A stretch of 11,930 nt of DNA from Thalassospiraceae bacterium (GTDB lineage: Bacteria; Pseudomonadota; Alphaproteobacteria; Rhodospirillales; Magnetovibrionaceae), in contig DAOWFT010000097.1 of the NCBI GenBank assembly GCA_030637845.1, positions 1 through 11,930 of the forward strand, in the 5' to 3' direction. Below, piece after piece: positions 1 to 6,859 of this stretch. A model generated the notes under the pieces. The model saw only the letters and a list, made by a program, of their open reading frames with translations, was not told where the DNA came from and searched no databases. Position numbers and translations under genes: made by a program. How positions within the stretch are numbered: the first letter of the stretch is position 1; every line of letters begins with the position of its first letter.

Positions 1-160
1 AACAACCCTTGATCCCAATGCCCGCACCCTGTTGCAGGTCAAGGTCGAGCATGCCGAAGAAGCCGGCGATGTCTTTACAACCCTGATGGGCGATCTGGTC
101 GAACCTCGGCGTAATTTCATTCAGGAGAATGCGCTCATGGTTTCCAACTTGGATGTTTAA
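1..160 (+). CDS. gyrB: DNA gyrase subunit B, C-terminal end (partial)
   Basis: Only the last 53 codons are present, in frame from position 2 to a TAA stop at 158-160. The peptide runs TLDPNARTLLQVKVEHAEEA, then a segment with TLMGDLVEPRR and FIQENA, and ends NLDV. This is the very conserved C-terminal TOPRIM-proximal/tail region of bacterial GyrB. The QVKVEHA, MGD-VEPRR and FIQ-NA blocks are diagnostic, and the NLDV ending is typical of alphaproteobacteria. GyrB is the ATPase subunit that, with GyrA, introduces negative supercoils. The start, ATPase domain and most of TOPRIM lie outside the window. The next gene begins 24 nt downstream on the same strand with no hairpin between them, so read-through into the PBP gene is likely. 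Confidence 0.93.
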   Translation, partial: TTLDPNARTLLQVKVEHAEEAGDVFTTLMGDLVEPRRNFIQENALMVSNLDV

Positions 161-184
161 GACACTTGCCCTAAATAAATAAAA

Positions 185-2119
185 ATGGCTAAAAACAAAA
201 CCGCAAGCAAACCAGTAGAAAAAAAATCTGAGGCCAAGTCCTCCTTATCAATCAAGCGCGTCTTTTACTGGGGCGCGGTCTTGGCCGTATGGGGGATAAT
301 CGCGCTCGGCGGTTTGCTGGCGGTTATTGCTTGGGACTTGCCCGATGTTAATCAGGCCATAGCGGCAACCAAAAAACCCGTGGTCCGCGTGCTATCGAGC
401 GACGGCGCCCTGCTTGCCTTTTCCGGTGATATTTACGCCGCCCCGGTGGATATCGCCGAGCTGTCGCCGACCCTGCCGCAGGCCATTATCGCCACCGAGG
501 ACAGGCGTTTTTACAATCATTTCGGCATAGACCCAATATCGATTATGCGGGCCGCCGCCGTGAACATATGGTCGGGTGGTATTCGTCAGGGCGGTTCGAC
601 CATTACCCAGCAGGCGGCTAAAAATCTTTTTCTTAAACCCGAACGAACCTTTAAACGCAAGGCCCAGGAAACAATTTTAGCCCTGTGGCTGGAAGCAAAG
701 TTTTCCAAGGACCAGATTTTTACAATTTATCTCAACCGAGTTTATTTCGGCTCGGGCGTTTATGGGGTGAACGCTGCGGCTAAATATTATTTTGGAGTAG
801 CGGCCCAAAACCTTCGCCCACTGGAGGCGGCGATGCTGGCCGGCATGCTCAAGGGGCCAAATAAATACAACCCCATAACCAATCCTGATCTGGCCATGGC
901 CCGCGCCCAACAGGTGTTGGTCAATATGGTTGCTGCCGGCTACATGAACAAAACTGATGCAAACAATGTCCGGGCCGGGCGGGTCAGAACCCAGCCGTCA
1001 AGGCAAAGGCGCAGCAATCTTGCCCGGCATTTTACCGATTGGGTTCTCGGGCTGGCGCCGGATTTTATAACCCTTGATCAGGACATCACCGTAATAACCA
1101 CCCTTGATTCAAAATTGCAGAAAAAGGCAGAAAAAACCGTCGCTAAATGGATGGGTAAAAACGGCCCGGCGATGAAAGCAAATGCAGAGGAAACAGCCAT
1201 GCTTTCCATTGCGCCCGATGGTGCGGTGCTGGCCATGGTTGGGGGAAAAAACTGGCGGCAAAATAAATTTAATCATGCGGTTCAGGCCAGCCGTCAGCCG
1301 GGCTCGGCGTTCAAGCCGGTGGTGTTTCTGGCTGGGCTCGAGACAGGACTTAATCCGGGCAGCATCTTTAGCGATGAGCCAATAACCGTTGATGGCTGGT
1401 CGCCTAAAAATTTCAATCGTGAATACCTTGGCGATATAACCATGAGCCAAGCATTGGAGCGTTCCATCAACACGGTTGCGGTAAAAATTTCCGAGCACGC
1501 CGGCAGGGAAAAAGTAAAAAATGCCGCGCGCCGCCTCGGCATTAGCGGCCGCCTCACATCAACCCCGTCGCTTGCGCTGGGGGTTGATGGCACAACCCTG
1601 CTTGAGCTGACATCTGCTTACGGCGTGTTTGCCAATGGCGGTTTTGGAATATGGCCCTATGCCATAAACGAAATTAAAGACAGTTCCGGACAAACAATTT
1701 ATGCCCGCAGCGGTTCGGGCCTTGGCAGAATGGTAAAACCAGAGCACGTAAAACAAATGCGCTCCATGCTTGAGCGCGTAATCATTGGCAAAAAAGGCAC
1801 CGGAAAAAAAGCCCGCCTTGGTTATTTGGCGGCTGGTAAAACCGGAACTTCTCAAGGCTACCGCGATGCATGGTTTATTGGCTTTACCCCTAATCTGATA
1901 ACCGGGGTCTGGGTTGGAAATGATAATTCAAGCCCGATGAAAAACGTCACCGGCGGTTCAATCCCGGCCCAAATGTGGAAAGATTATATGGTCATGGCCA
2001 CCGAGCCCGCGAACGCATGGCGAAAAATACCTGTTGATGATAGGCGCCCAAGCGATGTTGCCACCCCAACCGGGCCAAATATTTTTGAGCAATTGTTTGA
2101 AAGTATTTTTGGGAAATAA
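185..2119 (+). CDS. Class A penicillin-binding protein (PBP1A family), bifunctional transglycosylase/transpeptidase
   Basis: Predicted inner-membrane peptidoglycan synthase of 644 residues. It polymerises lipid II into glycan strands and cross-links the stem peptides in the periplasm. A Lys-rich cytosolic tail (1-25) is followed by one membrane segment (about 27-50). The GT51 domain (about 90-260) has the catalytic Glu105 in EDRRF, the GGSTITQQ block (136-143), Glu162 in the RKAQE motif and the YLNRVYFG motif (182-189). The transpeptidase domain has the SxxK nucleophile motif S374-A-F-K377, the SxN motif S427-I-N429 and the KTG motif 552-554 (KTGTS). All catalytic motifs are intact. No UB2H or OB-type insert is obvious between the domains, so it is a compact member. 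The ATG at 185 directly precedes the Lys-rich tail, but the upstream sequence is AT-rich with no good Shine-Dalgarno. Expression may depend on read-through from gyrB. It converges with hldE, with 21 nt between the stops. Subfamily (1A versus 1F-like) is not resolved. Confidence 0.93.
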   Translation: MAKNKTASKPVEKKSEAKSSLSIKRVFYWGAVLAVWGIIALGGLLAVIAWDLPDVNQAIAATKKPVVRVLSSDGALLAFSGDIYAAPVDIAELSPTLPQAIIATEDRRFYNHFGIDPISIMRAAAVNIWSGGIRQGGSTITQQAAKNLFLKPERTFKRKAQETILALWLEAKFSKDQIFTIYLNRVYFGSGVYGVNAAAKYYFGVAAQNLRPLEAAMLAGMLKGPNKYNPITNPDLAMARAQQVLVNMVAAGYMNKTDANNVRAGRVRTQPSRQRRSNLARHFTDWVLGLAPDFITLDQDITVITTLDSKLQKKAEKTVAKWMGKNGPAMKANAEETAMLSIAPDGAVLAMVGGKNWRQNKFNHAVQASRQPGSAFKPVVFLAGLETGLNPGSIFSDEPITVDGWSPKNFNREYLGDITMSQALERSINTVAVKISEHAGREKVKNAARRLGISGRLTSTPSLALGVDGTTLLELTSAYGVFANGGFGIWPYAINEIKDSSGQTIYARSGSGLGRMVKPEHVKQMRSMLERVIIGKKGTGKKARLGYLAAGKTGTSQGYRDAWFIGFTPNLITGVWVGNDNSSPMKNVTGGSIPAQMWKDYMVMATEPANAWRKIPVDDRRPSDVATPTGPNIFEQLFESIFGK

Positions 2120-2124
2120 AAACC

Positions 2125-2149
2125 AAAAAATAAATAAGTTTTATTTTTT
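2125..2149. terminator. A/T-only inverted repeat between convergent genes, possible weak bidirectional terminator
   Basis: A perfect 10-bp inverted repeat, AAAAAATAAA (2125-2134) and TTTATTTTTT (2140-2149), flanks a 5-nt loop. It lies between the PBP stop and the convergent hldE stop and overlaps the hldE stop codon. A further T run follows at 2153-2159. With no G or C pairs the hairpin would be weak. The placement and the A/T tracts on both strands fit a bidirectional intrinsic terminator, but this is inference. Confidence 0.35.
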
Positions 2150-3604
2150 AAGTTTTTTTACCGTCTCGGTGGTTGAATGGCCCTGTTTGATTTTGGCCAG
2201 ATAAACCTTTCCGCCGTATGCCTCGACAATGTCCCTGCCGACCACTTCATCAATTTTGTAATCGGCACCTTTTATCAGCACATCGGGCTTGATGGCCTTT
2301 ATCAATTCTACCGGGGTATCTTCGGAAAAAATAACAATTCCAGCAACCGCCGTGGTCGCGCCCAGAACCTGAGCGCGGGATGCCTCGACCTGTATGGGAC
2401 GGGATTTGCCTTTAAGCCGTTTTACCGAGGCATCGGAATTAAGACCGATTACCAACTTGTCGCACTGGGCCTTGGCATCGCTTAGCAATGAAATGTGTCC
2501 GGGGTGCAGCAAATCGAAACAGCCGTTGGTAAAGCCAACTTTCAAGCCCCCATCGCGCCATGCGGCTGCTTTTATTTCTATTTCTTCCAAGCTCATGACC
2601 TTGGCCTCGGCCTCGCCCATATCACGGTTATGGATGGCGTGGGCCAGTTCGCTGGCGCTGGCGGTTGCGGTTCCGGTTTTACCAACCACTATGCCGGCCG
2701 CAACATTGGCAAGTCTGGCGGCCTGTTCAATATCGCCGCCCGCGGCCAGACCCATGGCCAGCACGGCCACAACCGTATCGCCGGCACCCGATACATCAAA
2801 CACATCCAGGCTTTCAGCTTTCAAATGAACCGCCGCGTCCTTTGCGCTTATTAGCGACATACCATCACCGCTGCGGGTTGCCAGAACATATTTGATACCG
2901 GCTGATTTTATAACCGAACGCGCGGCTGCGACGATTTCATCATCGCTATCGACTGACATATTGGTTGCTTCAAAACGCTCTTTCTTGTTGGGCGTTATTA
3001 TGTCGGCGCCACGGTAGCGCGAAAAATCACGCCCCTTGGGGTCGGCAATGATTGTTATGCCCGCACTTGACGCCGCCTTTATAACATTTTGCAAAACCTT
3101 ATCGCCCAAGACCCCCTTGCCATAATCGGAAAGAACAATTGCGCCGTGATTTTTAATTGCGCCTTTTGCATTTGTGATAATTTCATTTTCACCGTCAGAA
3201 TCAATTGCGCTTGCGTCTTCGATATCGGCGCGCATCATCTGTTGGTTGCCGGCGACAAACCGGGTTTTAATGGTTGTTGGCCTGCCAATAACGGTTGCCG
3301 GGGTAAAATCAATTGTACCCAACCCGCGAACAAGACGGGCAACCTCAACCCCGGCACCATCATCACCAAGTATGGAAATAATTGTTCCGCCGCCGCCAAG
3401 GGCAGCAATGTTTGCAGCCACATTGCCGCTGCCGCCGAGCATTACCTTTTCGTGATTAATATGTAAAACCGGGATCGGGGCTTCGGGTGAAATGCGTTCA
3501 ACCGAACCCTTGACGTAACGATCAAGCATTATATCGCCGATGGTCAGCACCCGCGCATTTTTAAGGCGTTCAATAAGGGTTGAGGTGGTTTTTGTTTTGC
3601 TCAT
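2141..3604 (-). CDS. hldE: Bifunctional heptose-7-phosphate kinase / heptose-1-phosphate adenylyltransferase
   Basis: Cytosolic enzyme of ADP-heptose synthesis for the LPS inner core. Its N-terminal domain phosphorylates D-glycero-beta-D-manno-heptose 7-phosphate at C1. After a separate phosphatase (GmhB) acts, the C-terminal domain adenylylates the 1-phosphate. At 487 residues it has the usual fused HldE length. The ribokinase/PfkB-type domain (about 1-325) has GDIMLDRYVKG (23-33), GGSGNVAANIAALGG (57-71) and the anion-hole/catalytic-base motif G273-A-G-D276. The nucleotidyltransferase domain (about 350-487) has TNGCFDLLHPGH (359-370, with the HxGH signature at 367-370). The end, TTETVKKLKK, is also family-like. 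The ATG overlaps the TGA of the upstream uxs gene (ATGA, 3601-3604), implying translational coupling; its own Shine-Dalgarno is poor. The other heptose genes (gmhA, gmhB, hldD) are not in the window. Confidence 0.95.
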   Translation of the reverse strand: MSKTKTTSTLIERLKNARVLTIGDIMLDRYVKGSVERISPEAPIPVLHINHEKVMLGGSGNVAANIAALGGGGTIISILGDDGAGVEVARLVRGLGTIDFTPATVIGRPTTIKTRFVAGNQQMMRADIEDASAIDSDGENEIITNAKGAIKNHGAIVLSDYGKGVLGDKVLQNVIKAASSAGITIIADPKGRDFSRYRGADIITPNKKERFEATNMSVDSDDEIVAAARSVIKSAGIKYVLATRSGDGMSLISAKDAAVHLKAESLDVFDVSGAGDTVVAVLAMGLAAGGDIEQAARLANVAAGIVVGKTGTATASASELAHAIHNRDMGEAEAKVMSLEEIEIKAAAWRDGGLKVGFTNGCFDLLHPGHISLLSDAKAQCDKLVIGLNSDASVKRLKGKSRPIQVEASRAQVLGATTAVAGIVIFSEDTPVELIKAIKPDVLIKGADYKIDEVVGRDIVEAYGGKVYLAKIKQGHSTTETVKKLKK

Positions 3605-4560
3605 ATTTTTAAATCTTTTATTGAACTAAAATATTCAATGGTTTTATCAAGCCCTGCATCCAGCGCAATAGTTGGCTCCCAATTCAACAATTTTTTAGCC
3701 CGGCTTATATCGGGACAGCGTTGCATGGGATCGTCGGTTGGTAAGTCCTTGAAAACAAGTTTTGATTTTGATCCGGTTTTTTCAATTACTTTTTGGGCAA
3801 AATCCAAAATTGTGAATTCTTCGGGGTTGCCAAGGTTGACCGGCTGGGCGGTTCCATCGGGTGCGTTCATAAGCTGGATAAATCCTTCGATCAGGTCGTC
3901 AACATAACAAAACGATCTGGTTTGTTTACCATCACCGTAAATGGTTATGTCATCGCCCGCCAATGCCTGCACAATAAAGTTTGAAACAACCCGTCCGTCA
4001 TTTGGATGCATACGCGGCCCATAGGTATTAAAAATACGGGCAATGCGAATTTCAAGCCCATGTTCGCGGTGATAATCTGAAAATAACGTCTCAGCGCAAC
4101 GTTTGCCCTCGTCATAGCACGCTCTGGGGCCTATGGGGTTTACGTTGCCAAGGTATTCTTCGGGCTGGGGGTGAACATTGGGGTCGCCGTAAACTTCCGA
4201 TGTTGATGCCTGAAATATTTTTGCGCCCACACGTTTTGCCAGCCCCAGCATATTGATGGCGCCGTGAACCGATGTCTTGGTGGTTTGTACCGGGTTGTGT
4301 TGATAATGAATTGGGCTGGCCGGGCAGGCCAGATTGTATATTTCGTCGACCTCGACATAGAGAGAAAATGTTATGTCATGGCGCATTACCTCAAAAGAAG
4401 GGTTGGCCATAAGTTTTGCAATGTTGTCTTTCGGCCCGGTGAAAAAATTATCGACGCATATTACATCTGCGCCATCATCAAGCAGGCGTTCACACAGGTG
4501 CGAGCCGAGAAACCCGGCCCCGCCAGTTACCAATACACGCTTTCTTGAAAAATGAGCCAA
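3601..4560 (-). CDS. uxs: NAD-dependent epimerase/dehydratase, UDP-glucuronate decarboxylase (UDP-xylose synthase) type
   Basis: A 319-residue extended SDR protein predicted to oxidise and decarboxylate UDP-glucuronic acid to UDP-xylose with bound NAD. The Rossmann glycine motif GGAGFLG is at 13-19, with the adenine-ribose-binding acidic residue in VDNFF (36-40). The UXS fingerprint CPASPIHYQHNPVQTTKTS (79-97) separates it from ordinary UDP-glucose epimerases. Catalytic residues are T120 and E122 (TSE), Y149 and K153 (YxxxK); their spacing matches that recalled for human UXS1 (T118, E120, Y147, K151). R215 lies in the TRSFCYVDD block. The start is TTG at 4560. It must be this or later, because the preceding in-frame codon is TGA; a purine-rich GAGAGAGAAG lies just upstream. 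The gene overlaps hldE by 4 nt, which supports a role in LPS or other surface sugar synthesis. UDP-xylose as product is a family inference; a close SDR variant cannot be excluded. Confidence 0.88.
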   Translation of the reverse strand: MAHFSRKRVLVTGGAGFLGSHLCERLLDDGADVICVDNFFTGPKDNIAKLMANPSFEVMRHDITFSLYVEVDEIYNLACPASPIHYQHNPVQTTKTSVHGAINMLGLAKRVGAKIFQASTSEVYGDPNVHPQPEEYLGNVNPIGPRACYDEGKRCAETLFSDYHREHGLEIRIARIFNTYGPRMHPNDGRVVSNFIVQALAGDDITIYGDGKQTRSFCYVDDLIEGFIQLMNAPDGTAQPVNLGNPEEFTILDFAQKVIEKTGSKSKLVFKDLPTDDPMQRCPDISRAKKLLNWEPTIALDAGLDKTIEYFSSIKDLKI

Positions 4561-4655
4561 TCAGCTTCTCTCTCTAATGCATAAATTATATGGTCACAAA
4601 CCATCCGCTAATTGGGCGATATTATGCCCACAACTTAGGAGAAAGGCCAACGTAT
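4561..4655 (-). promoter_or_regulatory. Predicted promoter and ribosome-binding region upstream of uxs-hldE
   Basis: This 95-bp gap lies between the phosphatase stop and the uxs TTG start. On the minus strand a perfect -10 hexamer TATAAT occupies 4585-4590 and would start transcription near 4578, giving a very short leader. The -35 position (about 4608-4613) reads AATTAG and is poor. The ribosome-binding site is the purine run GAGAGAGAAG (about 4566-4575), which supports the TTG start. An inverted repeat TGGGC-N8-GCCCA lies at 4613-4630, next to the -35 position, and could be an operator. It is not followed by a T run, so it is probably not a terminator. Confidence 0.4.
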
Positions 4656-5435
4656 TCAACATTCTATGAAGCGTCGCTCCTCACCCTCCAGCACCAGGGC
4701 GGTTAGGCGCCCGCTTATCCATGCGCCGGTATCAATCCCTATGCGGTTGGGTCGTATTTCGGGCGCCCGTCTGATGGAATGGCCGTGAACCACAACAAAG
4801 CCAAAATCCACCTTGCTGTCCAAAAACGAATGCCTGATCCATACCAAATCGTCCTTGTCCTGGTCTTTCAATGCCACCCCGGGGCGAATGCCCGCATGCA
4901 CAAACACGTAATCACCGATGCGGTGCCGGAGCTTCATTTTTCGCAATAATTTGAGGTGGCTTTCGGGTAGTTTTTGTTTGAATTCGGCTCCCAGCTCATC
5001 AATATCGCGGTCATGGGGGTCCATGCCATAGCTCTCAAGGGTCTCTATCCCGCCATTGCCCAGCCAGTCATAGGCGTCTTCGGCCCCCCGAATAAAGTCC
5101 ATCATCATGACCTCGTGGTTGCCCCTAAGCATCACGATCTCAAATTCTTTTGCTATTTTCTTGGGCAATCTGGCGGCAAGCAGCTCCAAAACACCACAAG
5201 AATCCGCCCCCCGATCGACCAGATCACCCAGCATTATCAGCACGTTTTTAACCCCATTTTTGGGGCTTTTGCTGGGGTTTTTGCCGGGGCTGTTGGTTGC
5301 GTCACCCGCTATATTCTCCAGCAGCCGACCCAGCAGGTCGGCCCGGCCATGAACATCGCCAATGGCGTAAACCCTTGTGCCATCAGGGATTAGCGGGCTC
5401 ACTTGCCGGCCTTGGGGGCTCTTGCGCTTGTTCAT
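4656..5435 (-). CDS. PPP-family metallophosphatase (serine/threonine protein phosphatase or ApaH-like)
   Basis: A 259-residue cytosolic calcineurin-like phosphoesterase predicted to use two metal ions. The family motifs appear in order: GDVHG (26-30), GDLVDRG (70-76), GNHE (105-108), HAG (180-182) and HGH (217-219), giving a full metal-ligand set. Size and motif order fit bacterial PPP phosphatases related to lambda phosphatase, PrpA/PrpE and diadenosine-tetraphosphatase-like proteins. Substrate (phosphoprotein, dinucleoside polyphosphate or another phosphoester) cannot be told from sequence. Residues 47-61 between the first two motifs form a Pro/Ser/Lys/Asn-rich loop encoded by tandem 12-bp repeats, unlike the compact loop usual there. 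The ATG at 5433-5435 has only a weak purine stretch upstream. The gene is divergent from the GGDEF/EAL-like pair and lies 95 bp upstream of uxs on the same strand, so it may feed some transcription into uxs-hldE. Confidence 0.85.
   Translation of the reverse strand: MNKRKSPQGRQVSPLIPDGTRVYAIGDVHGRADLLGRLLENIAGDATNSPGKNPSKSPKNGVKNVLIMLGDLVDRGADSCGVLELLAARLPKKIAKEFEIVMLRGNHEVMMMDFIRGAEDAYDWLGNGGIETLESYGMDPHDRDIDELGAEFKQKLPESHLKLLRKMKLRHRIGDYVFVHAGIRPGVALKDQDKDDLVWIRHSFLDSKVDFGFVVVHGHSIRRAPEIRPNRIGIDTGAWISGRLTALVLEGEERRFIEC
5262..5297. repeat. Three imperfect tandem 12-bp repeats inside the phosphatase gene
   Basis: On the plus strand the units are GGGGCTTTTGCT (5262-5273), GGGGTTTTTGCC (5274-5285) and GGGGCTGTTGGT (5286-5297). 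The unit is a multiple of three, so reading frame is kept. On the coding strand they give 4-residue units TNSP, GKNP and SKSP (residues 47-58 of the phosphatase). This is typical of slippage expansion in a surface loop. CCCCA/TGGGG at 5252-5265 next to the repeats can also pair. Confidence 0.7.
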
Positions 5436-5598
5436 GGTTTAAATCTTGCTTGTTTGTCTTGGCCCCCACAAGCCCCCCATTAAACCCGCCCGGATTCTAA
5501 GCCTTTTTTGGTCATTACCTTTTAACTTCTTGTCCTTAGCATTGCCCATTACGATTGATTAAAGTGTAAGACTGCGAAAGACCTATTTTTCGGGAGCC
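5436..5598. promoter_or_regulatory. Divergent intergenic region (163 bp) between the phosphatase and the EAL-like pair
   Basis: Promoters for both directions should lie here. For the plus strand a weak sigma70-like pair is TTGCCC (5542-5547), 17 bp, TGTAAG (5565-5570); neither hexamer is a strong match. A Shine-Dalgarno CGGGAG (5591-5596) sits just before two adjacent ATG codons at 5599 and 5602. I see no convincing minus-strand promoter and no long inverted repeat. Confidence 0.3.
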
Positions 5599-6858
5599 AT
5601 GATGGCCGACTATTCAACCGCATATACCGGCGGCAGCCAAACATCAAAAAGCAAAGAAGCGCGCCTGCTTGATATCTTGCAGCGCATTCGCCCAACTGCG
5701 GCCTCTTATTTTGCAATTCATCTTAATTTGTCACAACTGCGTCCGTCTCATCGCCAGCCCCATTTTATGCGCATGGCGCACAGGTCAATCGATGCCTTAA
5801 CCGCAAAAGAAGACGTGCAAGCATTTTACATGAGCAACGATGACGCGGTTCTTTTGTGTCGCAACGTATCGGTTGATGACGTCGACGATACGGTATTTCG
5901 GGTCAGGGCAGTATTTAACGAAGACCCATTAACCCATGCCGAAGACGGCTCCGCCGAAGACCGTTTTTCAACATGGTACGACATGTCGCAACAAAACGAT
6001 TTCAAGGCGCTGGAAGATGCCGCCATTGCAATGGCTAAAGATGCCGCCAAGGCCACAAATAAAAAAGGCGAAGAAACAACCGGGCGCGCATCAAAGGCGA
6101 TGAAGGGCATACCGCTTGAGCCGGAAATGCTAACGGAAATAAACCAGAAGCTTCTGGAAGTACGCATTGGTGATTTGGTTCGCCGCCAACCGGCTGTGAT
6201 AGTTGGGGGAAAGCAAAAAAATCAACTGGCATTTCGCGAACACTTTATTGCAATGGAAGAGCTAAGAAAGCGCATCGCCCCAAAGGTAAACATATTCGCC
6301 AGTAACTGGCTTTTCCAATATCTTTCAGAAACAATTGATGCTCGCATATTAGAGGTAATGTCACGCCTTGATTATTCATCCCAAGGCTGCCCCGTAAGCA
6401 TAAATTTGAATATCCCCACCATCACCGCGCGCCCGTTTCAGAACTTTAATGCAGTGGTCGGTGAAAACACCAAAGACGTGATAATTGAATTTCAAATAAT
6501 TGATGTGTTTTCTAATATGTATGCCTACAACTATGCCTGCGATTGGTTGCGTGAACGTGGTTATCGGGTGTTGATAGATGGTCTCAATCCATTGGGCCTG
6601 CACTTTTTTGATCCCAGTGTTCTAGGCGCAGATTTTATAAAAATATCATGGGGCCCTGAAATAAGCGGCGGGGTTGGGTTTGACCAGACAGAAAAAATAA
6701 AAGCCGTCGTTTCCAACATGCCAAAAAACGGGGTTGTGTTGGCCCGGGTCGATTCCGAAGAGGGGGTAAGCTGGGGCCTTGAACAGGGCATCAGATGTTT
6801 CCAGGGATATTTTACCGACCGGGTGGTTGAGGCAATGATGCAAAAGGGGGTCATCTGA
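5599..6858 (+). CDS. Degenerate GGDEF-EAL-like protein, first of a tandem pair (probably non-catalytic)
   Basis: A 419-residue soluble protein with no signal peptide or membrane segment. Residues about 36-110 resemble a worn-down GGDEF fold: a beta strand AIHLNLSQL, a helix, then FYMSNDDAVLLCR where SNDDA (79-83) takes the place of GGDEF. An Ala/Lys-rich linker (about 135-172) follows. Residues about 187-410 resemble an EAL domain: RRQPAVIV, VSINL, IIEFQIIDVFSN, LIDGLNP, FIKIS and CFQGYF. By spacing, E214, N269, E297, D327, K348 and Q402 match EAL active-site positions. The second Asp of DDFG is G328 and the catalytic Glu of AEGVE is A382, so phosphodiesterase activity is unlikely. Start: ATG 5599 or ATG 5602; CGGGAG at 5591-5596 is better spaced for 5602. 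The stop is 1 nt before the next gene, a paralog. A role in c-di-GMP sensing is inference; no named family is recognised with confidence. Confidence 0.78.
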   Translation: MMADYSTAYTGGSQTSKSKEARLLDILQRIRPTAASYFAIHLNLSQLRPSHRQPHFMRMAHRSIDALTAKEDVQAFYMSNDDAVLLCRNVSVDDVDDTVFRVRAVFNEDPLTHAEDGSAEDRFSTWYDMSQQNDFKALEDAAIAMAKDAAKATNKKGEETTGRASKAMKGIPLEPEMLTEINQKLLEVRIGDLVRRQPAVIVGGKQKNQLAFREHFIAMEELRKRIAPKVNIFASNWLFQYLSETIDARILEVMSRLDYSSQGCPVSINLNIPTITARPFQNFNAVVGENTKDVIIEFQIIDVFSNMYAYNYACDWLRERGYRVLIDGLNPLGLHFFDPSVLGADFIKISWGPEISGGVGFDQTEKIKAVVSNMPKNGVVLARVDSEEGVSWGLEQGIRCFQGYFTDRVVEAMMQKGVI

Positions 6859-6859
6859 T

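Noticed and set aside
2394..2854. Overlapping plus-strand open frames of 119-144 codons opposite hldE
   Set aside because: hldE has strong family motifs throughout this interval. The opposite-strand peptides are low-complexity Ala/Ser/Pro-rich and have no recognisable domain.
4613..4630. TGGGC-N8-GCCCA inverted repeat as a terminator for the phosphatase gene
   Set aside because: The stem is only 5 bp with an 8-nt loop and no T run follows on the minus strand. Kept only as a possible operator in the uxs promoter entry.
5448..5473. GCTTGT-N14-ACAAGC inverted repeat upstream of the phosphatase
   Set aside because: Arms are only 6 bp and do not extend, so a chance match is likely. No second copy was noticed elsewhere in the window.
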